A stretch of 64,000 nt of DNA from assembly GCA_008921705.1 (NCBI GenBank), contig VFFE01007667.1, forward strand, positions 953,820 to 1,017,819, in the 5' to 3' direction. Positions 23,625 through 37,090 of this stretch are shown piece by piece. The stretch is from Burhinus oedicnemus (Eukaryota; Chordata; Aves; Charadriiformes; Burhinidae). Position numbers and translations under genes: made by a program. Below the pieces are notes generated by a model. That model was not told the DNA's origin. It did no database searches and saw only the letters and a list, made by a program, of their open reading frames with translations. How positions within the stretch are numbered: position 1 is the first letter of the stretch; each line of letters begins with the position of its first letter.

Positions 23625-26600
23625 TTTCACTCTCTAACGAGCATTTTGCTGAGAGTTTATTACTCTACACTGTGTGACAGGAGAGCGACAACTGAGTCAA
23701 TTAAGTGACAAGCAAATTCCTAACAAATAAATGGGAACAAGTTTATGTGGGCTGTGTTGTCAGCACACTGGAAGGAGATAAGGCTTGGCTCCTACTGCAG
23801 AGATTTCATGAGAACTGATAATTTTAAATTCTTGCAGTGTCTAGCAGCAGTGATTATATTTCACACCTCAGATGAATAGAAAACATTCTCCAGTACCTTA
23901 CAGTGTCTCTGACAGGATGAATACAGAGCTCTGCATTCACCTGGGACAGGACGTGTGGGTCACCAGTAGAGAAAATATTGGATAAGTTTAGAACAGCATG
24001 CAGATGCTGAAATTTCTCCAACTTTTACTTATTTTTCTAACCACTTCTGAGCTGGGGACGAAACCAAAAAATTTTTTAAAAATCAATCATTTGAAACAAT
24101 GAGCTGGAAAGCTTTCAAAATCAAAGCAGCTCAAGTCAGGCTCCTGCCTATGTTCTACCGAGAACATTCTGCTGCCAGGTTGACTTTACAGCCCTTTGGG
24201 AAGTACCTCTGCTGGCCAGCTGGCAGCAGGGCCGAGGTCTCCGTCCTTCCCTCCTTGCAGAAGCTGCGCTGCTGCTTTTGGCGGCGGTGCCTTTGCTGCT
24301 TTGAGACTTACCGACACCAACAGCAGAGAGTTTGTGCCAGGCCCAGGATTTCTTGCGTTTGGTCTTGTACCCGCTTCCCAACAGATGTCTCGGTGCACAT
24401 ACAGTGGGCAAGGCTTTACAGGTGGCACCAGGGGTATCAGTGCAAGGACACTTAATTTATCCATCCAAAATAATAGCGTCTGGACCTTAGGGAAGTCACA
24501 TAATTGGACAGTTTCCGAGTCTGACGCCTCTTACCCGTTTACCGCAAATGACTTCAGCAGCCAGCCATTAAATCATTTCAGAAAACGTGTGGAAATATTA
24601 AGCAACAAAAAAATTCCACCTCATCTTTCCATTCAGTCAGATATACATATATAAACATATTTTTGGCTGAAAAAAAACCCAAACAACAACGAGTTAAAAC
24701 GTCATTTGTACCTTTGCGGTCCTGGTAAAAGTCCCCCATCCCTTCTTTGGCTCTCTCGGTTACAAGTTCACAGAGAACAGGTACAGGGACTGAAGCTTAA
24801 TCAGGAAATAAAAAATTAGGTAGAGGGGAATTTCAACAAACAATGCATGATTGTTGTTCTGAGGTTAGGTTCATCGCTGAGCCTTGGGACCGCTTCCCAG
24901 CACATCGCACCATTGTGACCTTCAAGATAACCACACGAGAAAAGGGCTTTTCAGCACTCTGAATCCTGAAATGACTGACTCTGCTTACTCAGGCAGCATC
25001 CTCCTGGGCAAATTACTCACTTTGTCACTCATTTTGGTTTCTTTGCTTTCTTGTTCTCTCTGCAGCGTGACACTGGAAGGCACCTCTGGGTCAGACCCTG
25101 TCGTATCTTCATCACCATCGTCCTGTTCTCTGCTCAAAGGGCACGTTAGTCACTTGGGTACAGAAAGGATTAAGCCCAAGACTCCGCAGGACGGTTTTGT
25201 GCATCCCGGTCTGTGTTTGCTCATACGGGGGATTTCTGTGAAGATGCTATATTTTCCCAGCTATCCTTAGCAACTCTTACCATTCACCCTTTCCCAGAAA
25301 TCCATCTGAACAGAGAAACACCCACAGGTCTTGCAATAATTGCTAATAAACTTGTCTTTTCCGCACGTCTGTAAAGCATGAATCTCTCTGACATGGAAAA
25401 GGATGACCATGGTTTAGTGGCAGGGGTGCAGGGTCCAAGAGCATAAATGAGCCTTTTACCAGACATCCCACCCAGCCCATCCTTGGCACTGACCCAAAAC
25501 CACTTCATGGATCTCACCTGGGACCCACAAGGACACTGCGGGGAAGCTCCCCCGACGCAGTCTGAAGTGAGCTCCCAGCCATTGGGCACATCTGGATTTT
25601 TACACAGGTTACTCATGCCACCGGGAGCCCCAGAACTTCAGGACGTGGACATCTCCTGCATGCCATGAGCAAAGAAGATGACTCCTGCCACCAAGCTCCC
25701 TCACCGCAGGAGCATCCAGTACCATCCCCTGCTCTGACACACTCAGTGCTCTGCTGGCCCATCCGTAGACCCCTTCTGCTTCTCTTGACACCTCCCTTCC
25801 CCATAGCCACCATTCAGCCCAGGTACGCTTCCAGCAGGCACCTTTGTTCCAGGAAGGTGAACAGTAGTTTCCAATCAACCCAACCACAATGGCTTTATTA
25901 AATAATTCTTCTCCCTTCAAAAATGGCAGGCCTGAACCTTTTCTTTGGGTTCTTGTTTTCCTTCCTGTCACTGCTCTGCCATGCCTGAGCCTTCTGGTGG
26001 AAGGGTTTCAAAAAGTTTGAAAAGCATTTTTGAAGATGTGTCCAAAAAGTTGTTTCCCCGCAGGTGCCCCATGGTAACCTCTCAGCAAAATTATGTACAA
26101 ACCGTTAATTAATTTATGCTGTCCTTGAGCCAGCACTGCAGTGAGAGTCCTTCAGCCCTCAATTTTCCTCTCACTCAGTTTTTAAGCTCTTAAAGGAATT
26201 GTCTGAATTCATCAGTGAGGCCAAGAGAGATGTCCTGTCTCCCAAAACAGCATCTCTAGGGGAATGCATGCCCAGAAGAGCTCCGCAGACCCCTCTCCAC
26301 CAGCCCTCCCCACTCCCTTGCTGATGCAGGGCTGCCTGGAGGCAGCTCCTGCCCCACACCTGGGCAGGGAGGTGAGCTCAGCCCCCCATGGAGGGAAATA
26401 CCTATTTCCTAACAGGTATTTCAGCTCCATTCCTAGGCCATGTTATCACCACGCGGGCACTAATATCACACAAAAACCCTATCAGCTCTCACCAGACAGC
26501 ATGAATCTACCTTGAACCTTGACATTCCTCAAGCGTCCCTCATAGCCAAGGCTGCAGGGAGGGACTTGCACAAAATCTGCCTGTTCAAACTCAGCAGCAG

Positions 26601-28000
26601 CCACAGAAACCTTGTGCTCTCTTCCCTCTTTTACAGTAATACAGTTTTGCAAGTAGAAAGGGCTGGTCAGGACAATCTAGTCAGATTTTCCTAATTTTGT
26701 TGAGATTTGGAACTACCCCAAGAAAGCTGATATACTTTTTTGTTTGGCTGTCTGTGCTGGCTCAGATTCTCTAATCCACTGCCTGCTTTAACATGAGCCA
26801 GAAGCATTTGAATGTTTGCACATGAGATACCTGAAAGGTTGATACACAAACAATTACGAATCTCAACTGAGAGATATAAATTACGCCTGTGTGCTTTGTT
26901 ACTTGACAGTGGCAACTCTATTCGTCAGCAGATCAATTATGCTAATAATGCTCATAAATAACTTTCCTGTTCATTGTGATTAGATATAGGTGTGAATCGG
27001 ACTTGTCTAACATGCTGATGTGCAAGACTGTTAATCCGGTATGAACCTGGGTAGAGTTCTTAAACCTGATTTTTAACCTTTAGCTGGTATAAATCAGGGA
27101 TAGTTCCCTGATAATTCCACCCAAGTAAATGGAACATTTTTTCATCCATTTGCCTTTATTGTTCTGCATCTGTTGTAAGTTTTGAGAAACTTTATGACTG
27201 CCCTTCTTTTCCTGTCTATTTTGATCTTTTCTCCATCCCCAAATACTGCCATATCATGAGGACCCACATTAACACCCAGGCACCGCTTGTTTGCCCCCAG
27301 GAAACCTGCTGTTTAAAAGCACAGTTGGTCTGAAATACTACATCTCACTGAGGATCAGGGCTGAACTCCTGCTTTTGTCACTGATTTCCTCCGTGAGCAT
27401 AAACCGGTCACTCACTTTTGGGACGTCTCACTTTACACACAGCTGTGAGAACAAGATGACGTGTTTTTCTCACTTTGGTGGTTCACGTGGTGAATCTTCT
27501 TGGGGCAGGGACCTCTGCTTGCTGACAGGGCACCGCAGACTCATCCAACGCAGCCAGAGACCTACGTGCCTGCAACAGGGAGCCCAGTTGCCCACACTCC
27601 CTCCTGACTCACAGGGACTCTCACCACCTCTGGTGGGCGAATGGGGTTGCAGAGGACCCGACTCACCCCTCGCTCTGCCCTGCGCCCCAGGAGGGTCCTG
27701 CCTTCGACTTCCCTGGTAGTGCTAAGAGTTCAGGGCCATGGACATGGGAAGGCAATCAGCTCAAAAGAAAGACCCCGTTAATAGGGTAGGATGGCTAATT
27801 GAAGTTGATTGACTTGTGTGCAAACAGCACTGAGGAGATGGCAGGCTGAGTTTTAACTTGAGTCAGCATCATCAAACCAGCTCATGGGAGATACGGTACC
27901 CGCAGTGCCCAGATCAGCCAGACTGGGACCTCTGCTGGGGGCACCGGCTGCTCCCAGAAGACCTGGAGACATGGCAGTGCCTCCAGGCAGAAAGCTTGTA
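23625..28000. other. No gene recognised
   Basis: Unique sequence. GC-rich patches near 24.2-24.4 and 27.5-27.7 kb give ORFs on both strands without any domain I know. Several short AT-rich stretches (26.9-27.2 kb) have no repeat signature. Confidence 0.5.
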
Positions 28001-28222
28001 TAGAATCATAGAATCACAGAATGGTTTAGGTTGAAAGGGACCTTAAAGATCATGTAGCTCCAACCCACCCTGCCATGGGCAAGGACACCTCCCACTAGAC
28101 CAGATTGCTCAAAGCCCCGTCCAACCTGGCCTTGAACACCTCCAGGGATGGGGCAGCCACAGCTTCCTTGGGCAACCTGGGCCAGTGTCTCACCACCCTC
28201 AGAGTGAAAAATTTCTTCCTGA
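28001..28222 (-). mobile_element. CR1 LINE 3' end (about 0.22 kb)
   Basis: The copy starts with two tail repeats (TAGAATCATAGAATCACAGA) and runs through the CTTGAACACCTCCAGGGATG block to the AAATTTCTTCCTGA block, then breaks off. It belongs to the same subfamily as the 22.5 and 41.4 kb copies. Confidence 0.95.
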
Positions 28223-31200
28223 AATTTTTTTCTGTGCTTGGAGTACATCCCAGCAGCTGTACATAACAAAAAGAAGAAACTGCACATCCTCCTTTTGGAT
28301 TTTAAAAGTGTCAAATGGCCTGTTTGGAAGTGCTGGTCTCTCTCCTCACCCCTCCTCTCAGTCATGAAATAAATACCACCAGCACCGCCAGGCATCCCTT
28401 GTGCTAAAATTGGAAGCTAACCCTCTGGGATGGGGGCAAGTCTCTGCTCTTAACTGTACCCCTGCAGATACACATCTGGCCACTTTGCTAAAAACGATTT
28501 TCTGCCACTTTCGTAAGGTGACTTGCAAAGGTTTGACAGGATCCGCGGGCATCCCGTACCGGTGATATTTCTGTGACACCTTTGCACGGAGGAGCTAACA
28601 CACCATTCTCCCACTGCACCCACAGTACTTGTCTTTTCCCAGCATCCCCCCTACCTCCTGTCCTTTCCCAAACAGGCTGGTTTTTTGCATATCCAGCTCC
28701 TCTGGACAAGCGCTATAGATCTGTGCAGAACAGGGGTTTTTGTCTCCTCCTGCAGCCGCCTGACAGCGCAGCCTTATCAGCACTGTCTTACAGCAGTCCT
28801 GACCTGTGTAACACACCCGAGCACCAGTGCGTCAGCAGCGCTCACTGCGCTGACGACAGGGCTAATAACAGACAGCTCATGGGCTAAACACACAGAGGTG
28901 CCTTTATCACCCATTTCCTACAGATAAGGACCCGAAACACAGATGAACCTGGTGTGCGCTGGAAGTTCTGCGTGCATCACCCGCCACCGCACGTGCGGCT
29001 TGCTCTGTTTGAGGCGTGACGCCACGCAGCAGCTTTTACTATTTTAAAAGCATCTGTATGACTCGCTGAGAGCACCCCTCAGCATCATGCCCAGCGAAGC
29101 ACTGCCAGTCCCTGGAGGCACATTTCTTCTCCAGTCATCTCTCAGGGCCAAGGCCCTGGGAAAAAAATGTGAAAAAGGATGGTTTTGCCCTTGGCGTGCT
29201 GAAAGACGTGCGCCTCATCTCCGAGGCAGGGCGTGCAGCCTGCTCACATGAGCAGACCTGGAACAGACCTCCGCTCCCACAGCACTTGTTTTCCCTTCAG
29301 CCCTCTCCCTTGGCTGCGTCGTTAACCCGGGATTTCCGCTAAAGCACAAGAACTGTATGAAAGCTTGTTTGCTTTTCAACTTAATAAATAAACCTCATTT
29401 CCCAGATTACCGTTTTGATTAGCCAAGTGGAAGCTGCTGTTTGAACAGTAAGGTGCTTATCTGAAAACGTAAAGCCCTTGAATAAGCTATTCCAGAGTGG
29501 TGAGCTCAGATCCGGTAGCCCGGGCTATTTTTATGTCTCTGTTTTATTTAATGCAGCTAAATTTTGACGCTAGCCCAGGAACTCAGTGCTGGATCCGGGA
29601 TATAAATAGAAATGAGTCTAGCAGGCTGCAAAAATAAACCAGTTTGAGATGCCTGGTTCCAGATATCTGCCTACAACCCTCGCTTTTGGCACCCGGACAA
29701 GCAGCCAGTTGGGAGGAAGGACCCAAATATCATGGCTAACGTGACCATCCGCTCTGCCGCTTAGCTTTGCTCACCATAAGCAAACCAGCTATGATGAGGT
29801 CACCTGTTTATAAGGAAAAAATGTCTTATCCAGACCAAAAAGAGGCTTGGAAACTCAACTCCCACATAGCTCGGCACCCTCGCTGGAAAGAAAAGGCCTG
29901 TGTTAACACCAAATTCCGTCCCATTTCTGCTGCGAGCTTCTTTGGTTTCCCAATAACCCAATGAGAGGGACTAGACACCTCTGGGTGCTAAAACTCCCTG
30001 CCTCTCCCAGGCCAGGGATACACACAGAAAAGGATGGTGTGAAGAAATAAAATCCAAAAGCCAAGCATAGGGAGAACATATTATATAAGTGTGGGGCCAA
30101 CAGCTACAAGACAATTGCCAAATTTCATCAGCTACCCACAAGGCCCGGCTATTTCAGTAAGCATGGCTGCTCAGAGGATTTGTTTCCCTTTTCCAAAATT
30201 AGAGTAAACAAGGATGCTGCCAGCTGGCAACAAGTGAATCATCTCCGCAGGGATACATCCACCAGCAGCATCCTCCAAAAAAGCTGTTTCATGGGAAACC
30301 ACCACGTCATGCACGCTCTGGGCACGTCTCACTGGCAGCTCCCACGCACGTCTGTGCCAGCCCTCGCCTGCGCTTCCCCAGAGCCCCCACCCTGCCCCGC
30401 GAAGGGGCTTTTGGGTGGGTTTGTATCAACAGCGGTTGGGTGCTCCCGGGTCACCTTCCTCCCGCTACGCCAGGACTGAGGTTTGGGGATGAAAGCAGCT
30501 CTTGTCCCTGCAGAAGGTGCACTGCGTCTGTCGCTGGCTTGGTTTCACTCCTTCTGGAACAAATTATTTGTGCTTCCCAAAGACTAGCCTCTCCCTGTTC
30601 CTTCTTTGAACTGGTGTCTCCCAGGCCAGCCATGATTAGGTTTCGGCAAGGGGTTGCGCAGAGTAGTTAAAAAAGGGGTCACTGCCTTAATGATTTGTGG
30701 GTGGGACATGGGGGGGGGGCAGCATGCACGCTTCCATATCAGAAACAGCAAATGAAGAAGAAGAAATCGTAGTCGTGCCCCTGTGATCACAATGGGCAGA
30801 ATACCAAAGCCCACAGCTCCCACACAGTCCCAAAACACGGGGAAGGTTTTCAGAGCAACTGGCTCCCAGGCATGGAGAAAGCCCGTGAGATAGCCCGGAT
30901 GGAGCCCAAATAGCCCAAACCCCTGTAGCCACAGGACTCTGTGCTCCCTGACATCAGCGGCCTCAGATCTACAGAGGGAAGCCACACTGAAGAGTTTTCT
31001 CTGCCTTTCAAGCATGTTGCAGTACCTTCTTGCCACAGTAATTTGTAATAAAGATTTTCAATACTATCTAGGACTTAATGCAACCCTGTCTCTGGTGCCC
31101 ATGGACGCGATACAGCAGCGCTGCTGGAATGGATTATGTACAGAGCTTTTTACCAACAGAAATACGGATGAATGCAAATTTATAAAAACCCTCTATCTAG

Positions 31201-34200
31201 CTGCCTATCGCAGGAAATGAATTCTAAAGCATCCTCCAGGAAAATACAGCGTCGGCAAAATTCATCAGAACAACATTTAATCTCCTTGGTACTTTGTCAT
31301 TTTTGTATCCCATTTCTCAATTTTTTTTTTTTGTTGAGTTCTTACAAAAGAAGGATAAGAACAATAATAGCATAAGGTGGACAAGGGAAAATATGAGCTA
31401 GCTGGGGCTATTTCTATGAACGACTGTAGTAATGGGCTTAGGCATACAGTGAAAGCAGATGAGACCATAATTCTTAATAGCTATATATTAATAATCCAAA
31501 GTCTGGAAGGAAATGATTAATTGCTTTTGTAGGTAATTATTTATTAAGATTTATACCAAGGAGGAAATAGCATTTTCCTGGAACCAATGCACCTTTACAA
31601 GTATGTTAAAAAAAAAAAAGCAATTAATAATTTTTTGAGACCTCTCCTTTGACAAAACCTTTAAGAGCCCAAGCCACATCAGCCATTTAACTCCCAGCTG
31701 TGCCCTCTTTCCCTCTCCCATCTGAGTCCTGCCGTACCCGTTGCTTCTCACCAGCACCCAGGACCCGGAGAGGTTGTCGCAGGGATGCGCGGGAGCAGTA
31801 GCAGCAGCACCCCAGGGCCTCCAGACCCTGGTGTGATGCCTGCACTTGGCATCCCGGCACAGGCCAGGATGAAGGCCCGCAGCAGGGTCTGTGCCGTAGG
31901 GCAGTGCGAGGCCACGTGCCCTGGGAGCGAGCTGTTCCTTGCACAACCGCCCTGGGCGAGAGCTGCGACATGCTGTGGGGTTTTTTTATCCCATCATCTT
32001 TCTCCAGCCTCTCTCACAGGAGGAGCTTTGCCCAAGGAACATAAAGCATGGTGCCTGCCCAGAAAAATGCCTTAGCTAATCAGATGTGAAGGAAATGGAG
32101 AAATGAAGGCACTTGCGTAAGAGCGCAATGAGGGCAGAGCCAGGACTGGAGCTGGTATCTCCTGCCCTACCCGGGCACCCAACTGTTGTGCCCGTTTAGG
32201 AAACCTCCCACATGATTTGTCACATCCTCCATGTCTGGCTTGTCTCATGGTGACGGAGAAGAGTGAGGATTAAAAACGAAGGTTGGCTCTGCAGGGGTGC
32301 TGCGGGGCTCCACGTGGAAGATCTCAGCACGGTTGACAGGTCAGCCTCAGGTTACCTGCACTGACTTGTGCATCACCAGAACGTGCCAAGTGGCAGAGGT
32401 CTTTTGGCATTTCTTTACCCCAAGAGACATCATCTGTCCCCTCCAGAAGATCTTTTATTCCTGAATTCCCTCACTCCCATCTAGGGAAGCTGGTTCTGGA
32501 GAAATTATCTTTGACACGGAAATCAGATAGCAGAGAGGAGAGGTTGGATGAAAAGCTTTGTTTGGGAGGCTGAATGTCCAGGCAGCAAGAGGAGTTATCC
32601 CGTGATGATAAGGCACAGACCTGGGACAGATCAAGCGCAGCCCAGCCTCAAACGGGACAGCACAGGCACATCTGACAACACAGACCTCAGTCTTTTCTCC
32701 CATCTCACCACAATTAACTCTAGCGGTGAGATTTCGACTGTGTCTATCAGACTGTCTGCTAGATCGGACCTACAGAATCAGCATCTGCTGTGCAGCGTGG
32801 GAATCTCCGCTTGATTTCTTCTCATTACCCCTCATTAATGATTAATCCATTTTTCCTAGGAATACTTTACTCAGGGACACTGGGGGTAGATTTCAGGATC
32901 AGGCAGAAAGACCAGGCCCTATCACCCCAGCACAGAAACTGCTGCAGAGATGGAACGGGCACCATCAACGGCTGTTACCTGCAAAGGAACTTTTCCTGCC
33001 GTGCAACAGGGCGAGCAAGAGCAGACTCGAGCTGGCCCACGCACCAGCAGCTTTGACTCAGCAGCTGCTCCTCAGTGCTCTGGAACAGCAGCACTGTGTT
33101 CCTGGTGCTCGGAACCAAGCATGACCGATGCATGCCTTGGGGTCTCACTTAATCCCGAATTCCCACCCCGGCTCAGTTAAGCAGAGCGTGACTCTTGCTC
33201 AGCCCAACTTTTCTCACGTAGCAACAAGAGGTCCTGTTTTCTCGGGCATGGGGTCGATCTCACACCACAAAGCTTCAGCTGAGACAAGCATCACAAGTCA
33301 TTTTGACCACCTCTTTTGCAAGACCCATGGTCACCTCCATGCGCAGCACTGCACTCTTAGCATTTGCAAAGAGGTGAGTGACTACACGGAGCAGGCAAGC
33401 ATCAGGTCTCATCTCCATGGCCGCGCTCAGCACCATTGCTGCTTATCTGCAGTCTGCCTAAAATCCCTGAAAAACCCCCGAGTTGTGACTTTTTTAGCAA
33501 ATTTTCAGCACTTCCCAATTCCGGTCAGGCAGAACATCTGACGAGGAGCAGCTTTCCTGCAGTCAGCCTTTTGGTTTCAGGTGCCATGGGATCCCCAGTG
33601 ATGGGGACGATGGGGCTGAGGGTGCTCCTGTACCCCGGGTCCCCTCCGTGGTGCCATGTGCTGAACGTGCATCTGGGTGGGAGCAGCTTCTTCCCCACAG
33701 CTTTGCTCATGGACCGGCCTCCCACTGCCATGTCCCTGTATGAAAAGGGATGCTGATTTAGCCAACCTAATTTAGAAAGTGGCTTAATTGACTTAACCTC
33801 CCGGTTCTAAGGTTAATGAGGGACTTACAAGCAGCTTGCCTTAGAGGGGTTAGTCAGGCCTTTCTCTGGGATTTTCAAAACCTCACAACCCACAACACGA
33901 GTCCCACTGGAAGTCTGTTAGGTGGTTCTGAAAATCCCACTCTCTGTCTACTCTGAGATTTCAGTATTGTAGAATCTTTGGCTGGCTTGGCTCTTTGCAA
34001 AGACGTCAATTTCACCCTCTAATAGGCACAGAAAACTTGATTTCAGCCCCACTTACAGCCCTGTAAATCCAGGCTAACCATATTAAAGTCAAGGGAGCTA
34101 ACGCTGGAGACTTAAAACTGCTATGAGTAAAAGTCACATCAGGTCCATGCAGTCAACAGCCTGGCCTACAGCCACCCCGGGCTGATTTGTAAAGCCGCTC

Positions 34201-35106
34201 AGAGAAATTTTTCTATAAATGTTCCATTAATGTTAACAGCTAAATCCCTAGACTGCTCTAAAAACCTCACCCCCGTCTAAGTTAGTAACAACCGTTCTTA
34301 TTTAATTTGCTCCCAAAGCTGACAGACCACCGTTGCAAGCTGATGTAGTTCCCTTGAAGTCAATCACATTTATTACTGTCACTAGCAGGGGTATAGTTAA
34401 CACCCTGGCTAAAGACCAAGTTTTTGTACTATCCCTTTTCAAGGTACTGAACAAAATCTGATTAGAAACCACCGAAGGCCTCAGTGCTGTGGCTTCTCCC
34501 TCAATTTTTCATCTAAAATTCACCTAGTGGAAAATTCCCCATGAGCATGAGTTTTGGTGGAATATTTTCTTCTTCAACAAACAAATTTGAGGCTTTCTAG
34601 TATTTTCCCACCACGAGAAAGAGTTGTAAGTAAAACACACCCTGAAGCTGATGCCTCGGTCCTCGCGTTATGCCCAGCACTTGAGGTATGCTGGGCAATA
34701 TTCACCAAACGATGCGGCTTATTAACAGGAAGAGGGTGGCCTTTTATTTTCCTGAGCCGAAAGCAGCAACGCAGCCAACAGCCAAGCACAGCCCTGGTCC
34801 ATCCTGCACCTAATCAACCCTTTAACACCGATTTCCCCGTGGTGCCTTGTGGCGGTGGAGGGAGCCCGGGGGCTCAGAGGTGCCGGGGCAGGGTGACACA
34901 GTTCGCCCCACACCGTTTAAACCTTCCCCAGGCCCTGAGTAACCACATCCCAAACCTAATTAGTACCCAAAAGCAATAGTTTCACTTTGGTGAGAAGGAG
35001 GAATTAAATACCACTTCATGTAAATAGTAACTGGCTATTTAAACACGACAGCCTGACCCAGAGGGAATATCAAACATTGGGTTATCAAACATTTGTGATT
35101 CTGTGA
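28223..35106. other. No gene recognised; contains one MIR-like relic
   Basis: Frames on both strands are short and lack known domains. The MIR-like stretch at 32085-32195 is listed separately. A run of ten G at 30710-30719 and a T run near 31321-31332 are simple repeats. Confidence 0.5.
32085..32195 (-). repeat. Degraded MIR-like SINE relic (probable)
   Basis: Read on the plus strand, GGAAATGGAGAAATGAAGGC, ACTTGCGTAAGAGCGCAATG and GGCAGAGCCAGGACTGGAGC, followed by TATCTCCTGCCC, follow the reverse complement of the MIR family (the 'gaggaaactgaggca', 'acttgcccaaggtcac' and 'ggcagagccaggac' blocks). Divergence is heavy, as expected for an element older than birds. Confidence 0.5.
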
Positions 35107-35283
35107 TTGGAACAGGCTGCCCAGGGAAGTGGTGGAATCGCCATCCCTAGAGGTATTTAAAAGACAGGCAGACGTGGTGCTGAGGGACATGGGTTAGTGG
35201 TGGTTTTGGCAGTGTTAGATTTATGGCTGGACTCGATGATCTTAAAGGTCTCTTCCAACCAATCAATTCTATGATTCTATATG
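35107..35283 (+). mobile_element. CR1 LINE 3' end, plus strand (about 0.18 kb)
   Basis: It begins in the GGAACAGGCTGCCCAGGGAA block. It passes through GACGTGGTGCTGAGGGACAT and GGACTCGATGATCTTAAAGG and ends with the tail repeats (ATTCTATGATTCTATATGAC). It is the same kind of copy, in the same orientation, as the one at 23.5 kb. Confidence 0.95.
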
Positions 35284-36185
35284 ACCACTTCTTGCCTTGG
35301 CAAAAATGCCCCAGCTTTTCCTATTTGCAGCCCAGAGGATCTTCATCTCCTGTCTCATCTGCCCTGTGCCCTAACCACCAGACTGCATGGCTTCAGACAT
35401 AAAAATAACCCAGGAACTTCAAACGCTCAAAGGAGGAGTGCAGCCATTCGTTACGGCTATCACTGATGGCTCCCGATGCAGCTTTCTCATTGTTTCAGCC
35501 TAAAAAAGAAAAATTAAAAAAAAATCTGTGGTCCAACCACGTAAGAACACATAGTGTCGTCAGGCGAGACACTTCCCTTTCCATCCTGCTGCTGCAGTCT
35601 CTTTTTTCTTACTGGAAGTTCTGCTGTGCATCATGACCCACGGTTTATCATTGGAAATGAACCTGGGGTCACAAAAGAACCACAAGTCAGAATACTCAGT
35701 CATGAGCCAAACGCCCTTTGCTGATTTGGCTGCCCTGCAGCATTGTAGCGTAAATTAACCACAGATGCGATTCCTTCCTAATAAAAATCTCCATCATATC
35801 AAACGCACTACAAACATAGCAGTAATATCCAAGGATCCTGGATAAACACTTTCTACTTGAATATTTAAGGATTCCAATACTACTTTTGGCTTCGGTCAAA
35901 AACAGTTCATCTCCCAAAGTCAGGAGCTCTCGTTCTTGGTGATAGGTGAACCCTGATGCCGGCATGGAGGAAGAGCGTCTGCTGACGTGCTCCCAGCGGT
36001 GCCTGCCGACCCGGCTGCCGGAGGGACAGATGGCTCCCTCGTTCTCTCACCGCCCGCTAAATCCAGCCTAGGGACTGGTGCATACTGGGGTGCTTGCACT
36101 GATGCCCACACCAAGAGAAAAACACAACCACAGCTTTTAGAGAGAAGGCAAATTTACGCTTCTAAATTGTTTCCGATCATGTGAA

Positions 36186-36224
36186 CAGTCAGTTTAAGTT
36201 TTAGTTCACAACGTGAACTGACTG
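36186..36224. repeat. Compact inverted repeat with two alternative stems
   Basis: CAGTCAGTT at 36186-36194 pairs with AACTGACTG at 36216-36224. Between and overlapping them, GTTCAC at 36204-36209 pairs with GTGAAC at 36213-36218 around a three-base loop. The two stems share bases, so only one can form fully at a time. No associated gene or known element. Confidence 0.5.
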
Positions 36225-37010
36225 AAAATCGGAAAACAGAAAGTAATCAAAGAGAAGCAGAAGAGTGGGCAGCTCGTAAAAGAAAAATAAAGGCAAAATA
36301 GCAAACCTTCCCCATGCAGAAAAATAGAAAGTGTTATGAAGAACCAGCATAGTTGTAACAAGAAGCCTTTCAGAAAATAAGAATGAGCAATATAATACCT
36401 AGAAATGAGGATAAATGAGTAAATACCGCCGAAGAGTGGCACAAGTATTTAGTGATAAACTCAAATGCTGAGATCCAAACTGAGATGTAGATAGAAAGGG
36501 TTAAGAAAGACACCAAAAAAAGGTTTTCTGCATTCACCAGAACTAAGAGGAGAAGAAAAGGAAACACCGAGAGCCACAGGGAAAGTTACAGTATTAAATA
36601 TCCTTCTTGTTTCAGTCTCCAGAGAAAAAAAACAAGCTCAATTCTCACCAGCTGCCTAGCAATGAGGCAGGAACACAGCACGAAATAAAAGCTATATACA
36701 TTAGAAAAATACATCAAATATTTGGTAGTATTGAATACCCTGGTATTTAATGGGTGAAAGCCTCTGAAGCACTAACAGCTGTCCCAAAAACTCCCTGAAG
36801 ACAGTGGTGACCTGGGGGCCAGAAGAAGGAGACAGCTGAGCCAGTCGCCCAGAAAGGCAGAGAGAAGAGGAGAGTGGATGGTCAGGAAGATGCAACACCA
36901 AAAGGCTGAAGAGTCTCTACACAAGCCCTCTGAGGACACCGCAATGGCAAGAGACTACCCAATAGCATTTCTTAAGAGCAAATTGGGTCACATAACAGCT
37001 TTTCTGACAG

Positions 37011-37090
37011 GTATCTGGCTGGGTGGATAAGAAGGAAGCAGATAGACCCAGTTTCAGCAGGGCTTTGAGCACTGTTTTCCATTATGTCTT
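37011..37090 (+). mobile_element. Possible decayed CR1/LINE reverse-transcriptase fragment
   Basis: GGCTGGGTGGATAAGAAGGA, then GCAGATAGACCCAGTTTCAG and CAGGGCTTTGAGCACTGTTT, and CCATTATGTC, resemble the CR1 reverse-transcriptase stretch coding for the D-x-S-x-A-F-D-T-V-S-H region. The frame is broken and the flanks are not recognisable, so the similarity may be partly chance. Confidence 0.3.

Noticed and set aside
25284..25616. Minus-strand Cys-containing ORF resembling a sushi (CCP) module
   Set aside because: The Cys spacing and the conserved Trp position do not fit a CCP module, and there are no neighbouring modules.
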